64,000 nucleotides of DNA, from the NCBI GenBank assembly GCA_949358305.1, contig OX442324.1, positions 620,001-684,000 of the forward strand, in the 5' to 3' direction. The DNA comes from Strigamia acuminata (Eukaryota; Arthropoda; Chilopoda; Geophilomorpha; Linotaeniidae). Numbering within the stretch: the stretch's first letter is position 1; each line of letters opens with the position of its first letter. The notes under the pieces were generated by a model that made no database searches, was not told where the DNA came from, and saw nothing but the letters and a program-made list of their open reading frames with translations. The position numbers and the translations under genes were made by a program. Below are positions 53,692-63,050 of this stretch, piece after piece.

Positions 53692-55555
53692 AATTCCGCG
53701 AATTTTTGCCGCCTCGATAATTCGATTTGCCGCCCCTTTGTCCGCCTCGGTTGTTTTGGCTGCTATTCCCTTGCTGTTGTTGGGATTTAGACGAATTATC
53801 ATTGCTCTTTGTGCTTGTTCCCATGTTGAAAGCGTCCGTAATTGGAGCTTGGCCCGAATCTCTGCGTTGTTGCGCGAGTCTGCCCTCCTCAGCGACCAAT
53901 TCCGCTTCAACCTTTTCCAGTGTGAAATCCTTGTCGTCCCATCGATAAATACTCTGCACAATTGACTGGTATTCTTGTGGCAGGTATCGGATGAGCTGGA
54001 ATGCCTGATACAAATTGTCCAAGTCGTGTTTGACGTCGGCTAATCGCTTCGCCGCATTGCGTATCTTCGCCGCGAATACGCCGATCGTCTCCGTCGCTGG
54101 GTCGTACTTCAGATTGAAGAATTCGTCCAACAGACGTATTATTCTCGCCCTCGAGACCGGTTCGAAGTTTGTCTTTAGCGTGTCCCACGCTGTTTTCGCG
54201 TCCTCGGTCCCGCTGAGCAATTCGTGGTATTGCTCCTCAATGGCGTAGTAAATTAGGCTGAAAGCTCGCCCCTTTCGCAGTTGAAAGTCCGAGCGATCTC
54301 GCCAAGATGCTCCCGGTGCCAGGGCTTCTTGTGTACCATCGGTGAAGGCCCAACATCCGTGGTGCATCAACAGCACTTTAATTTGTTGTTTCCACGTGTC
54401 GTAGTTCGTCCTATTCAAAAGTGTAATCTTCCGGTCGAGTTTTTCCGTGTCCATTGTGAATTTAGTGTCCAACACACCAGAAACACAGCAAAAACACACA
54501 CAAGATTGCTCAAAAACACTTTGAAATACTGGTAATCGCAACTGGGTGCAGTGTTGCGATGTTAGTTCGCTCTTAATACTATGTTAGTGTATCCTAGTAA
54601 CAACACTAAGCTAACAATGGTATTCAACAATAGTAAACGAAATAAACGAAATAAATTGTTCAAATATGATGTCTTCCTGCTGTAGATTAAATGCTTGTTC
54701 TGTATCGACAGCCTGGAATCACACTTCACGTGTGGTTGAGAAAAATCGTCGTATTGTTGATTTTCCCTCGTTTTTCCGTCTTTTTCGCCTCGAAAAATTC
54801 AGTTCCTTCGAGAATTTTCTCGTTTTTGGCAATTCCCGTTCGTTTATTGCTCGTTCACACTTCCCGTGTGGTTGTCGAGCGTCGTCGTCCTTGCGTATTT
54901 GTCGTCGAGTTGTTTTCTCGGCGAAAATTAACGCCACGTCGACGTTACGTATCGCGCCTCGCGATATTCGGAAAATCGTCCGAAAATGGCCAAAATAAAC
55001 GTATTAAATAAAAGTTCTATAATGTTCGAACCCAATTAATGATCCTGTGTCGCTTGATGACCAATAATCGCTTGTAGAACCGTGGATCCTTGGCATAAGC
55101 ACAGGTTGATTCCATTCCTCATGGACGCCGCCATCTTGGATTTTGAGGAGAAACGCCCACTTTTTCACCTGTGGTTGACTTGAGGTATTTCTCTTCACTC
55201 TGCCTGTTTTTCCCACGTTGTTTGTGGCCCATAACCTTGTTGAATAGTGTTGCAAACTTCTGCAAATAGTGACAAATGTAGTGGATTAGAAAAACACATC
55301 AGGTGAAAGAAAGAGACATCATGTTAACAGGTGAGAATCAAAACATCAAGTGATCTTTATTGATTGGTCACATGACCTCAAAGCAAAAAGCGCCACCTGT
55401 GGGCAGCATACAGACACTGTATGTAAACAAACATTGCGATCACTCGCGTTGGCCAAACACATACACTAACACTTAGTTACATGATAATACGCAAAGATAT
55501 ATATGCACACATGTTTCAAAAGTGATTGCTTATCAATATACATTATATCTTAACA
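53692..55555 (-). mobile_element. Inverted partial copy of copia B (LTR, leader, gag N-part) inside its own RNase H
   Basis: Reverse complement of about 48611-50475: gag frame 54454-53692 (- strand, same protein as the B gag N-terminus with a few changes), leader, PBS and a full 318-bp LTR at 55238-55555 that ends exactly at TAACA. It differs from the 5' end of B at scattered positions, so the two copies have had time to diverge or came from different parents. Confidence 0.93.
55238..55555 (-). repeat. Inverted third LTR of copia B
   Basis: 318 bp, ends precisely at the LTR terminus; more diverged than the outer LTR pair. Confidence 0.92.
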
Positions 55556-55904
55556 AGAACAACAAGAAATCACGGATTAATGTTGTTCCCGAATGATCGG
55601 ATTGAGGTAATCGGATACAGCGACTCCGATTATGCGAACAACAGAGAGGACCGAATTTCCGTTGGAGGAACACTAGTGACTTTGGGTAGCACACCCATCT
55701 ACTGGCGGACCTTCAAACAACGGAACGTGACACTGTCAACGATGGAGGCGGAGTACGTAGCCCTCACAGAAACTGTTAAGGACTATATTTGGATTGTTCG
55801 TGTTCTGCACGAAATATCCCCAGAATTGGCTGGAAGATTCTCTCATTATGTCATGTGCGACAACATATCAGCAGTGGACTTCACAAAATCTTGGGCCGAA
55901 TGTT
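55556..55904 (+). pseudogene. Copia B RNase H remainder, truncated at 3' LTR
   Basis: Starts with the second copy of the 46-bp repeat, then IEVIGYSDSDYANNREDRIS, VTLSTMEAEYVALTETVKDY and CDNISAVDFTKS. The frame then hits TGGGCCGAA and the 3' LTR at 55901, where the family continues for about 50 codons (compare element C, HIDVHYHFIR to LADSFTKPYN). The last RNase H segment and most of the polypurine tract are therefore deleted. Confidence 0.88.
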
Positions 55905-56218
55905 AAGATATAATGTATATTGATAAGCAATCACTTTTACAACATGTGTGCATATATATCTTTGCGTATTATCATGTAACTAAGGGTTAGTGTATGTGTT
56001 TGGCCAACGCGAGTAATCGCAATGTTTGTTTACATACAGTGTCTGTATGCTGCCTACAGGTGGCGCTTTTTGCATTGAGGTCATGTGACCAATCAATAAA
56101 GATCACTTGATGTTTTGGTTCTCACCTGTTAACATGATGTCTCTTTCTTTCACCTGATGTGTTTTTCCAATCCACTACATTTGTCACTATTTGCAGAAGT
56201 TTGCAACACTATCCAACA
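55901..56218 (+). repeat. Copia B 3' LTR
   Basis: 318 bp; followed by TSD AAATA and the integrase start of copia A. Confidence 0.95.
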
Positions 56219-56223
56219 AAATA

Positions 56224-57782
56224 CACGGCGCCCCATTTTGATTTGTCGTCGATAAAAGTGACAAAGTATCTCGCTCCTCCAAACGACTGCACTTGCATCG
56301 GTCCGCAAACATCCGAATGAATTAAATCAAGTAAGTTTTTACTGATTGTTTCACTTTTTTCTTCGGAAAAGGGGTTTGCGATTGTTTCCCTTTAATGCAG
56401 ATTTCGCAAGTTTCCAACTTTTCATCCGGCTTGAACGTGATTCCGTTTACGAGATTGTTGCGTACGAGTTTCTTCAAGTCCGTTTTGTTTAAATGGCCGA
56501 ATTTTTCGTGCCATTGTTGGAGCTTCGACTGGGTTTTTAGCGCGTTCGCTCTTTCTTTAGATTCGGCGACAAAATACAAGTTTCCTTTGCGTTTTGCGGT
56601 GACGACGACTTCTTGCGTTTTTCGATTGATTATTTCCGCACTTTCATCATCGAAGTAGACGCCGAATCCTTTATCGGTGATTTTACTGACGGACATGAGA
56701 TTCGTTCTCATATCCGGGACCAAAATTGTTTTGGCGAGTTTTACCACTTCTCCGTTTTCGTCGTTGAATACGACCGTTCCCAATCCGTTTGATTTCGAAG
56801 TGGCCGAGCTAGCTAATTTGATATTCCGCCTTTCGTTTCTATCGATTTCCACGAATTTTTCTTCGTCCGCACACATGTGGGATGTCGCGCCGCTGTCTAG
56901 TATCCATTCGTTTGGATTTTCTCGTACGGATGCGACGGTTTCATTTTTCCCATCTTCTTCTACAAAAAATGATCGAGCGACTGATGATTTCTCGGATTGT
57001 CCGGCTTTTTGCTGTTTTTTGTGGCAAAAACAATCCGCCATTTCGTGTCCGAGTCGTCCGCAAAAATCGCATTTCTTGCCATTTTTGTTTGGCTTTCGAT
57101 TGCTTTTGCTCTTGTCGTTTTTCGATTTATTCCTCGATTGTACGAACATCGCGTCTTGAGCGGCATCCGATTTTGGCGTGGAAAGTGCGGCGGCGGCTTC
57201 TCTGCTGTGCATGTCGTCTTGAAGTTTTCGGGCGACTTCGGCGAGTGCCGGCATCGTGGATAACGCACGAATTGCGCAGCGAATGCTTGCGTATTTGTCT
57301 GGCAAGCTGAGCAACAATGCGGTCGTCGCAAGTTTATCGTTCGTGATTTTCGTGGCGTTTTCGTCGAGAATTCGAACGGTATCGAAATAGAAGCGCAAGT
57401 GGGTTTTCAAGTCGCCATCCGGTGCTAATCGCTTGGTCATTAGACTATTGATCAGCGTGGTAATCCGGATATCGCCCGAATCTTTGTGCACCTCCTTAAT
57501 CCGCTCGAACATGTCGTACGCACTTGTGATCCCGATGATGTGTTTTAACTGCTCCGCCGTCATTGAGAGAATTAAATCGCTTCTCGCTTTTCCGTTGGCT
57601 TTATCCCATACGAGAATTTCGGCGTCGGTGATCGTTGGATTTTTAACATCCTTAATTGGTCGTGGATTCTTCGTCGTAAGCGTATCCCACGTCCCATTGT
57701 TGTAACAAACGCCTTCGAGCTGCAGCTTCCAAGTGTTGTAATTTTCGTCGGTCAATTTTTCGATTCTGTGTGCCTCGGTCAT
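56224..57782 (-). CDS. Copia A gag-protease (plus start of integrase in the -1 frame)
   Basis: 486-residue frame from the ATG at 57782 to a stop at 56322. Residues 1-200: copia gag core (ENYNTWKLQLEGV, DLKTHLRFYFDTVRIL). CCHC knuckle CDFCGRLGHEMADC at about 238-251. Aspartic protease site WILDSGATSHMC at about 294-305 and RTNLMSVSKITDKG. GAG-pre-integrase module LQQWHEKFGHLNKTDLKK with CEICIKGKQSQTPF at about 430-470. At the A6 run (56355-56360) a -1 shift leads into LLDLIHSDVCGPM and the first integrase Asp, reaching element B at 56223. Gag assembles cytoplasmic particles; PR processes the polyprotein. Start chosen because it is the first ATG and gives the normal gag N-terminus. Confidence 0.93.
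56355..56360 (-). promoter_or_regulatory. Frame break or -1 frameshift site between PR and integrase of copia A
   Basis: - strand codons AAG AAA AAA GTG: a -1 slip on G AAA AAA joins gag-PR to integrase; the zero frame stops eleven codons later. Either programmed frameshifting or a one-base indel in an A run. Confidence 0.45.
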
Positions 57783-57869
57783 TTTTGATAAAATGTTTTT
57801 AATCGATTGGCGACGGTAAATTCGAAATTTGGGTCCTCGGCGATTTTAATTACGAAGCGCAGTGGAAGC

Positions 57870-57886
57870 GTGCTGGGCCCATAACC
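57870..57886 (-). other. Copia A primer binding site (tRNA-iMet half)
   Basis: Directly adjacent to the 5' LTR the - strand reads GGTTATGGGCCCAG, complementary to the initiator tRNA-Met anticodon stem-loop ending CAUAACC. The same internal-fragment primer is known for Drosophila copia. Confidence 0.88.
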
Positions 57887-58075
57887 TGTTGTTATGTTAA
57901 AGCTAGAAGGAGTGTATACGACAATGTTAGAACAACTGAATGGAATGTTTATTGAATAATGATTGGGGTCTTTATATACCCCAATAATGTCGCGTAACGT
58001 ATACGTGACGGGTCACTCGACCAATCAGTGTCGAGTGGGCCAATACGGTGCAAATGTGTATTGTCCAATCCAACA
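57887..58075 (-). repeat. Copia A 5' LTR
   Basis: 189 bp, TGTTGTTATG...CAATCCAACA as written on the + strand; appears identical to the other LTR. Confidence 0.95.
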
Positions 58076-58379
58076 TATATTGGTCTGTGAAACCTTTAAT
58101 TTAATGTTGTGGACTGATACACATACAGGAAACCATTCCCAAGCCATTTTACTATTGGGATGGCTTGGGGATGGTTTCCTATATGTGTATCGGTTCACAA
58201 CATTAAATTAAGGGTATCATGGACCAATATACTTATAACAAAGTGTTGAAGGATTGTTATGCTTCAATTTGCAGGTGATAAACTGGCTTTGAAATGGATA
58301 TTTCAGCAGGAAAATGATTCTAAACATAAAGTCAAGTCAATTGCTCAGTTTTCAAACCCATCACATTTAGGTTTTGACT

Positions 58380-58489
58380 TGGCCTGTGGGGCTCGATCAC
58401 TCCAGAATATTGTCAAGAACTAATAGAAACCATGCCAGACCGTATTCAGGCAGTAATTAATGTTAAAGGAGATGTTACAAAATATTAAA
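58380..58489 (+). pseudogene. Tc1/mariner transposase C-terminus in right arm of E
   Basis: LWGSITPEYCQELIETMPDR followed by QAVINVKGDVTKY and a stop, the standard end of Tc1-like transposases. Upstream the frame is broken by stops. The mirrored copy is on the - strand in the left arm (about 45650-45770). Confidence 0.85.
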
Positions 58490-58748
58490 ATGACTTGACC
58501 ACTTTCACATGAGTCAAGTAGTGCAGTGACCACTTTCACTTGTGTCAAATAACTCAACTGAAATCAGTCATAACTTTTTTGTTTATTTGTTTATTTTGGT
58601 TTTTTTTTTGAATTAAAGTAAATTCAGTGTATTTTTCAACCCTCATGTGCAAATTAATTTATTTATTACACTAAACCTGAAAAACTTGAAATATACATTT
58701 TGATTACACACTGCAACGAGGTGACAACTTACACCTGGGTTTGAGTAG

Positions 58749-59010
58749 TAGTATTAGAGAATAAAACGGTGGCTGCACTTTGCGCATCCACATTTTTCTG
58801 TAAACACCAAGTTTTATGGTATCTAAGAACAAATGTGTACAAACTTTCAGATTCTAGCTGCTTTGTAGCACATAATTGAGTTGAGCGCTCCAATTGGGTC
58901 GCTACAAAACGTTCTCGAAACAATAATTCGAAAACATTCCAGTTAAGAAATTTGTGTTTATTTTCAAGATACCATAGTTCAGCATCATCAATTATGAAGC
59001 TGGGTATTAT
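58749..59010 (-). pseudogene. Retrotransposon-type gag, core domain
   Basis: - strand frame after a stop at 59011-59016: SFIIDDAELWYLENKHKFLN and NVFELLFRERFVATQLE, then KQLESESLYTFVLRYHKTW. The AELW(Y)...W..F...FRERF...L..L.Q.ESE...Y pattern is that of gypsy/retroviral-type gag (Retrotrans_gag family). It runs into element E at 58749 and continues in frame at 45397. The join to the upstream ORFs is broken by stops near 59011. Confidence 0.7.
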
Positions 59011-59107
59011 TTATTATATATTGGGTGCTTTTACCTGATAATTCTGAGAAGTCTGTTTCTCATCTTGAATCATTGTTCTCATTGTGTGTAACAAATCATC
59101 GTATTCG

Positions 59108-59791
59108 TTAGAAGACATTAGAGGGTGCTGAACCTCTAGTTCGTCGATTATTATTATTCGGACGATTATTATTTTTCGAACGATTATTATTCAAATTATG
59201 GAAATTATTTGAATTATTCTGCGATCCACTCTGACGTAAATTTGGATTTGAATTTCCTGGCGAAAGTCCAAATCTAGTTTGTGCCTGATGCTGTAAGTAT
59301 CTGACAGTTCGTTTATTAGTACTGTTTGGCATAGTTTGATTTCTAGGTGTCCCATCGGGATTGAGTCCCGCCATTCTTGCTTGAAAGCGTTGAATAGGAT
59401 CGGAAGCCTGTGATCCTCCTGGAAGGTTAAAATTCAGGTCTGGATCCGATACCGGAAACGGGGTATTAGTATTGGCAAATGTAAATAATTCATTTGCAGT
59501 TTTGAATTGGTTTGGATCCAAACTGTAATTTAAACGAAATTGAACTCCGGCAGGACCTAAATTACATTCATTGATTGGGTTATTCAACTCCAAATTAGGA
59601 TCATCTTCAATCAAAAGTTCCATATTTTCAAGTAAATTTTCGTTTTCAATATCGTCTTCTTCCGTAGTATTATCACCATTTTCGATGTCATCATCAATCG
59701 GCAATTCTCGTAAAACAAATCCACCTGGTAACGGGAGGTCTTTATTTCCTGTCTTAGCACGCATATTCACTCCATGTTGATTACTGGCCAT
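59108..59791 (-). CDS. Acidic, Asn-rich ORF upstream of gag domain
   Basis: 227 residues from the ATG at 59791; codons before it in the same frame lack a needed start. First third basic then strongly acidic (IDDDIENGDNTTEEDDIENE), a middle part with NPINECNLGPAGVQFRLNY and RFQARMAGLNPDGTPRNQ, and a C-terminal Asn/Arg tail (NNNRSKNNNRPNNNNRRTRG). I do not recognise a domain. It ends ...AATGTCTTCTAA, so its stop overlaps, in the -1 register, an ATG that opens a 28-codon frame (MSSNEYDDLLHTMRTMIQDE) leading towards the gag domain. The setting suggests the first ORF of a gypsy-like element or a leader part of a gag gene. A TATA box lies about 100 bases upstream. Confidence 0.5.
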   Translation of the reverse strand: MASNQHGVNMRAKTGNKDLPLPGGFVLRELPIDDDIENGDNTTEEDDIENENLLENMELLIEDDPNLELNNPINECNLGPAGVQFRLNYSLDPNQFKTANELFTFANTNTPFPVSDPDLNFNLPGGSQASDPIQRFQARMAGLNPDGTPRNQTMPNSTNKRTVRYLQHQAQTRFGLSPGNSNPNLRQSGSQNNSNNFHNLNNNRSKNNNRPNNNNRRTRGSAPSNVF

Positions 59792-59888
59792 TTTAAATCT
59801 TTTAAAAATACAAAGAAAAGTACTAACTGATAACTGTAAGTGCTTAGAAGGTCGCAAATAAAGCAATGATTTTACTGATTCAAATTGG

Positions 59889-59900
59889 GGTATTTATACC
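59889..59900 (-). promoter_or_regulatory. TATA box upstream of the Asn-rich ORF
   Basis: GGTATAAATACC on the - strand, about 100 bases before the ATG at 59791. Self-complementary apart from the centre. Good match to TATAAATA. Confidence 0.5.
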
Positions 59901-60268
59901 TCTATAACCTTCTCTGATTGGTTCAAATTCAAACGTTTATGGTACGAATTCATGACCATATCTGTGATTGATTAATTCAACAATTTTTTGTGGAATTGTA
60001 ATCTTGCCATCTCCAAATTATGACATAGCAATGAAATCAAAATGGATACTTTTCCCATTTAGAATTGTGACGGTTACCCTGTCATACACTTTGCTAGTTT
60101 AGAACGATTATTCTGACAATAGATGACGCTAATACGTTTAGCGGTAATTTCGAATTTCAATTATCTTTTGAGTAAAATAAAATATAAATTATCATTTATA
60201 TTTTATTCTACTTCAAGTATTAAACAGTTATCATGTTTTATTGTAGTTTTGAAGTTTAACACATACTA

Positions 60269-61881
60269 GTGGAAAGCATAAGTTTGGAAACATCAATGAT
60301 TCCAAAAAATATTTTTTCTTTCTTCTTTGTTGTGTGCAAATAAATGATTGACAAATATGACGAGTTACTACACATTGTTGCCCTTTTATTCAGCTTCAAA
60401 ACAAAGTGTTTGAACTAAAAAAAAAATAAAAAATGAGAGAGAAATGATCATTTTTCTTCATCTGTTCCGAAGCAAAAATATGGAAATATGTGTTCCCTGT
60501 TGCAAAAGTTTAGAAACTTGAAGTAAAAAAATTAAAACCACCATTATAAATGAGTTTTACCTCAGTATTTGGTGGGATGGTGCTTTCACCTGATCACTGC
60601 AGCAATCCTTCTCACCATTGATGATGTCAGTTTTTGTCATCCACTGCGGTGATTGATTCCCACACTTGTGTTATTGCAGCTTTCATTTCTGGGTTTGTGA
60701 GCTCTTAATCGTTTCTACATCAGCAGTCAAATATTTTCCATGGGTTTCATAACTGGTGAATTACCTGTCTACGGTAAAAGTAATTTTTTTTATGTTAAAC
60801 CATTTCATTATGGTCTTGGTCATATGGAAGGGTGCTCCATCTTGCTTGAAGGTACTTGTCGGCCCAAATAAAACTTTCTCTTTGATGGCAATAGACTTTC
60901 CTTGAGAATCTGTTGATATTTCCCAGCATTCACTGTTCCTTCTGTGAATGTTAACTGAGCTGGGCCTGTGGAGGATATGGAAACCCAGATCATTAGGCTG
61001 ATGGGATACTTCACAGAGGTGTTCAGACATTTTGGATTATTTTCTTTGCCTTTTCGTCAGCAAACACAGACTCCCTGGTCCCCAAATGATAAGCAAAACC
61101 TTGATTCATCGGAGAAATTAACCGAATTCCACATTTCCGTGGCTCAAGCACACCAATTACGAATTTGTTTGTTGTTCATGTATGATTTGCATCCTGGGAC
61201 TCCAGATCTATAGCTCATACTTTTAAGTTGCAGTAAAACAGTGTGTTTTAACATCGTTATACCTGGTTCAAGTTGCCATTTAATGCGTAATTCATTGGCC
61301 GAGAGCTTTAGTTGATTCCTGACAAGTGTTTTGAGGATCCAAATCTCGCGTTTTGTAGATTTTAGGGGTCTTCCAGAACGTTTTCTAGCAGATTTGACCA
61401 TTCTATCATCTTCTTTTACACATTTACAAGCTTTGCTGATATGTGATGGGGACATCTTCAAATGGTTAGCAATTTCTTCTTAGCTCGCCATGTTAACTAA
61501 AATTTATTTTTCATCTACACTTAACACTTGTGTACAACCCATGTTTGATCTTAAGTGATTTTATGTTACATTTACGTGACTAGTTATCTGATTTGACTGT
61601 GTGAATGCTTCTGTGCCATGTGTAACCGTCATGTTTCTAAACTTTTGCAACAGGGAACACATATTTCCATACTTTTGCTTTGGAACAGATGAAGAAAAAT
61701 CATCATTTCTCTCTCATTTTTTATTTTTTTTTTAGTTCAAACACTTTGTTTTGAAGCTGAATAAAAGGGCAACAATGTGTAGTAACTCGTCATATTTGTC
61801 AATCATTTATTTGCACACAACAAAGGTGAAAGAAAAAATATTTTTTGGAATCATTGATGTTTCCAAACTTATGCTTTCCAC
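60269..61881 (-). mobile_element. Tc1/mariner transposon with 240-bp TIRs (element F)
   Basis: GTGGAAAGCATAAGTTTGGA...TCCAAACTTATGCTTTCCAC with TA at 60267-60268 and 61882-61883. The arms match over about 240 bases, and the TTTGGAAA/GTTTAGAAA ends recur inside each arm, as in IR/DR elements where transposase binds twice. A broken transposase lies between them on the - strand. Confidence 0.93.
60761..61490 (-). pseudogene. Tc1-like transposase, broken
   Basis: N-terminal paired-type DNA-binding part: ISKACKCVKEDDRM, then KRSGRPLKSTKREIWILKTL with GRP-type linker and NELRIKWQLEPG. Then, across frameshifts, the catalytic core: NFSDESRF region (first Asp), LMIWVSISSTGPAQLTF, EGTVNAGKYQQILKESLLPS and FKQDGAPFHMTKTIMKWFN (second Asp, family QQDGAPCH). 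The third acidic residue is not reached because the frame ends at VDR. Frameshifts near 61020 and 61150 make it non-functional. It would cut and paste element F at TA sites. Confidence 0.88.
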
Positions 61882-61883
61882 TA

Positions 61884-62234
61884 GTAATTCTATCGAATTA
61901 TATCTAAACTTTACACCTGGTGAAACCACCCCTCACCACCCACCGTGAGTTGGACTCATTCCGGATTATAGTCAAGGACTTAATCCGAAATATGTCCTGA
62001 GTATCCAGTTCCAAGGGAGGACCTAGTAGAAAGCTATGTCCTAGGTATCCACTTCCTATGACTTAGGATTGGATAGATTTAGGTGCCCAGTGATCCAATG
62101 GGATCACTGGGGAGTCCATTCTTCTCACCGAGTATATATTCCCTTACAAACCGGACGCTCTTGCTCTTGTTCTTGTTTTGTTTCTGATACTGATATTTAC
62201 TTGAGCGCATATTACTTGTATGCTTCACTTTGAT
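61884..62234. other. Non-coding, promoter-like sequence
   Basis: Contains GAGTATATATTCCC (TATA-like) near 62130 and repeated phrases GTCCTGAGTATCCAGTTCC / GTCCTAGGTATCCACTTCC. Could be the upstream part of an LTR; no partner found. Confidence 0.35.
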
Positions 62235-63050
62235 CCGACAATCCGTTGTAGAAATACTTGATATTTAGTGTAAGAATCTAGAGTGGGTAGAAGACTCACA
62301 GACGGACTGCCCGCCTCTTTCATGCCAACATTCCGTTGTAGAAATCGTAAGTTTACTTGCATTTAAGTGTAGAATCTAGAGTGGGGTACAACCCACAGAC
62401 ACACTCCCTCCCGCTTCATGCCAAGATCCCGTTGTACAGTGGTGGAAAAAAGTTTGAGACCACTACAGGTTTTTTAGTTGCAAGTCAAATTTTGATGCCA
62501 ATTCTTGCAGTTGTTACACCAAATTCTGCATTTGTTTCACCACATTCTGAAGCAATATACTACTCTTCTTCCATTTAGAGATAATATTAATGTTTCAATG
62601 TTTGAATTTAACCAATTAATGCACCTACCCATGCTAAGGACAACACCAAATAATCTAAAATATTTAATTAATTCAATGACAAATAGGTTCATTATAGATA
62701 TTAGAACGAATAGAAAGCATACCAAACATTAGAAATAAAAATTGGTTATATTTTTGATGATTTAGAGCACATGGTCTCAAACTTTTTTCCAGCATAAATG
62801 ACATTTTTTGAACATTTTTTTTTATTTCTTAAATTTGATTTGAGTTAAATTCTTATAATTTTAAACAATGCTTTATTGTGATTATATAAACCTGTACATA
62901 AATTTTCAAGTCAAAATTTGACTTGAAACTAAGAAACCTGTAGTGGTCTCAAACTTTTTTCCACCACTGTAGAATGTAGAATCTAGAGTGGAGCAATTCA
63001 CAGACGCATTATAATGTAGATTCTAGAGTGGAGCAATTCACAGACGCATT
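62235..63050. repeat. Diverged tandem repeat, four units with core GTAGAATCTAGAGTGG
   Basis: Cores near 62270, 62372, 62970 and 63020, followed by ...CACAGACG-like segments. Units are about 40 to 100 bases. The third is split by the MITE at 62437-62969. Upstream of each core sits CCGTTGTAGAAAT or a remnant. Confidence 0.75.
62437..62969. mobile_element. Tc1/mariner-type MITE, 533 bp
   Basis: CAGTGGTGGAAAAAAGTTTG...CAAACTTTTTTCCACCACTG, TA on both sides (62435-62436, 62970-62971). Arms run on as AGACCACTACAGGTTTTTTA and its complement. A second internal TGGTCTCAAACTTTTTTCC copy near 62773 gives the IR/DR-like pattern. No transposase. Confidence 0.93.

Larger units (their letters stand above)
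48611..56218 (+). mobile_element. Ty1/copia retrotransposon B, inserted in copia A
   Basis: 318-bp LTRs at 48611-48928 and 55901-56218 (about one difference noticed, C/T near 48764 and 56054), TSD AAATA at 48606-48610 and 56219-56223. Long gag-pol frame 49713-53720, but the RNase H is split by an inverted copy of the element's own 5' end (53692-55555) and the end of RNase H is deleted before the 3' LTR. Non-autonomous as it stands. Confidence 0.96.
45921..58075 (-). mobile_element. Ty1/copia retrotransposon A, near-intact, split by copia B
   Basis: 189-bp LTRs at 45921-46109 and 57887-58075 look identical by eye; 5-bp TSD TATAT at 45916-45920 and 58076-58080. PBS, gag-PR, integrase-RT-RNase H and polypurine tract are all present. 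Only one frame break is seen between gag-PR and integrase (see 56355-56360). Identical LTRs mean a recent insertion into element E. Host-side cargo: element B with TSD AAATA. Confidence 0.96.
45399..58748. mobile_element. Palindromic Tc1/mariner derivative (element E), split by copia A
   Basis: Ends CTACTCAAACCCAGGTGTAA and its complement, with TA on each side (45397-45398, 58749-58750). Left arm 45399-45920 and right arm about 58232-58748 are reverse complements. Each arm carries the 3' end of a Tc1-type transposase, including a WIFQQ-N-KH-like stretch, the SITPEYCQELIETMPDRIQA block and the terminal TKY stop. The loop (58076-58231) is itself palindromic. Without the copia insert the element would be about 1.2 kb. 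Confidence 0.88.

Noticed and set aside
60820-61213. Separate genes around the Tc1 transposase
   Set aside because: They are overlapping frames of one broken transposase.
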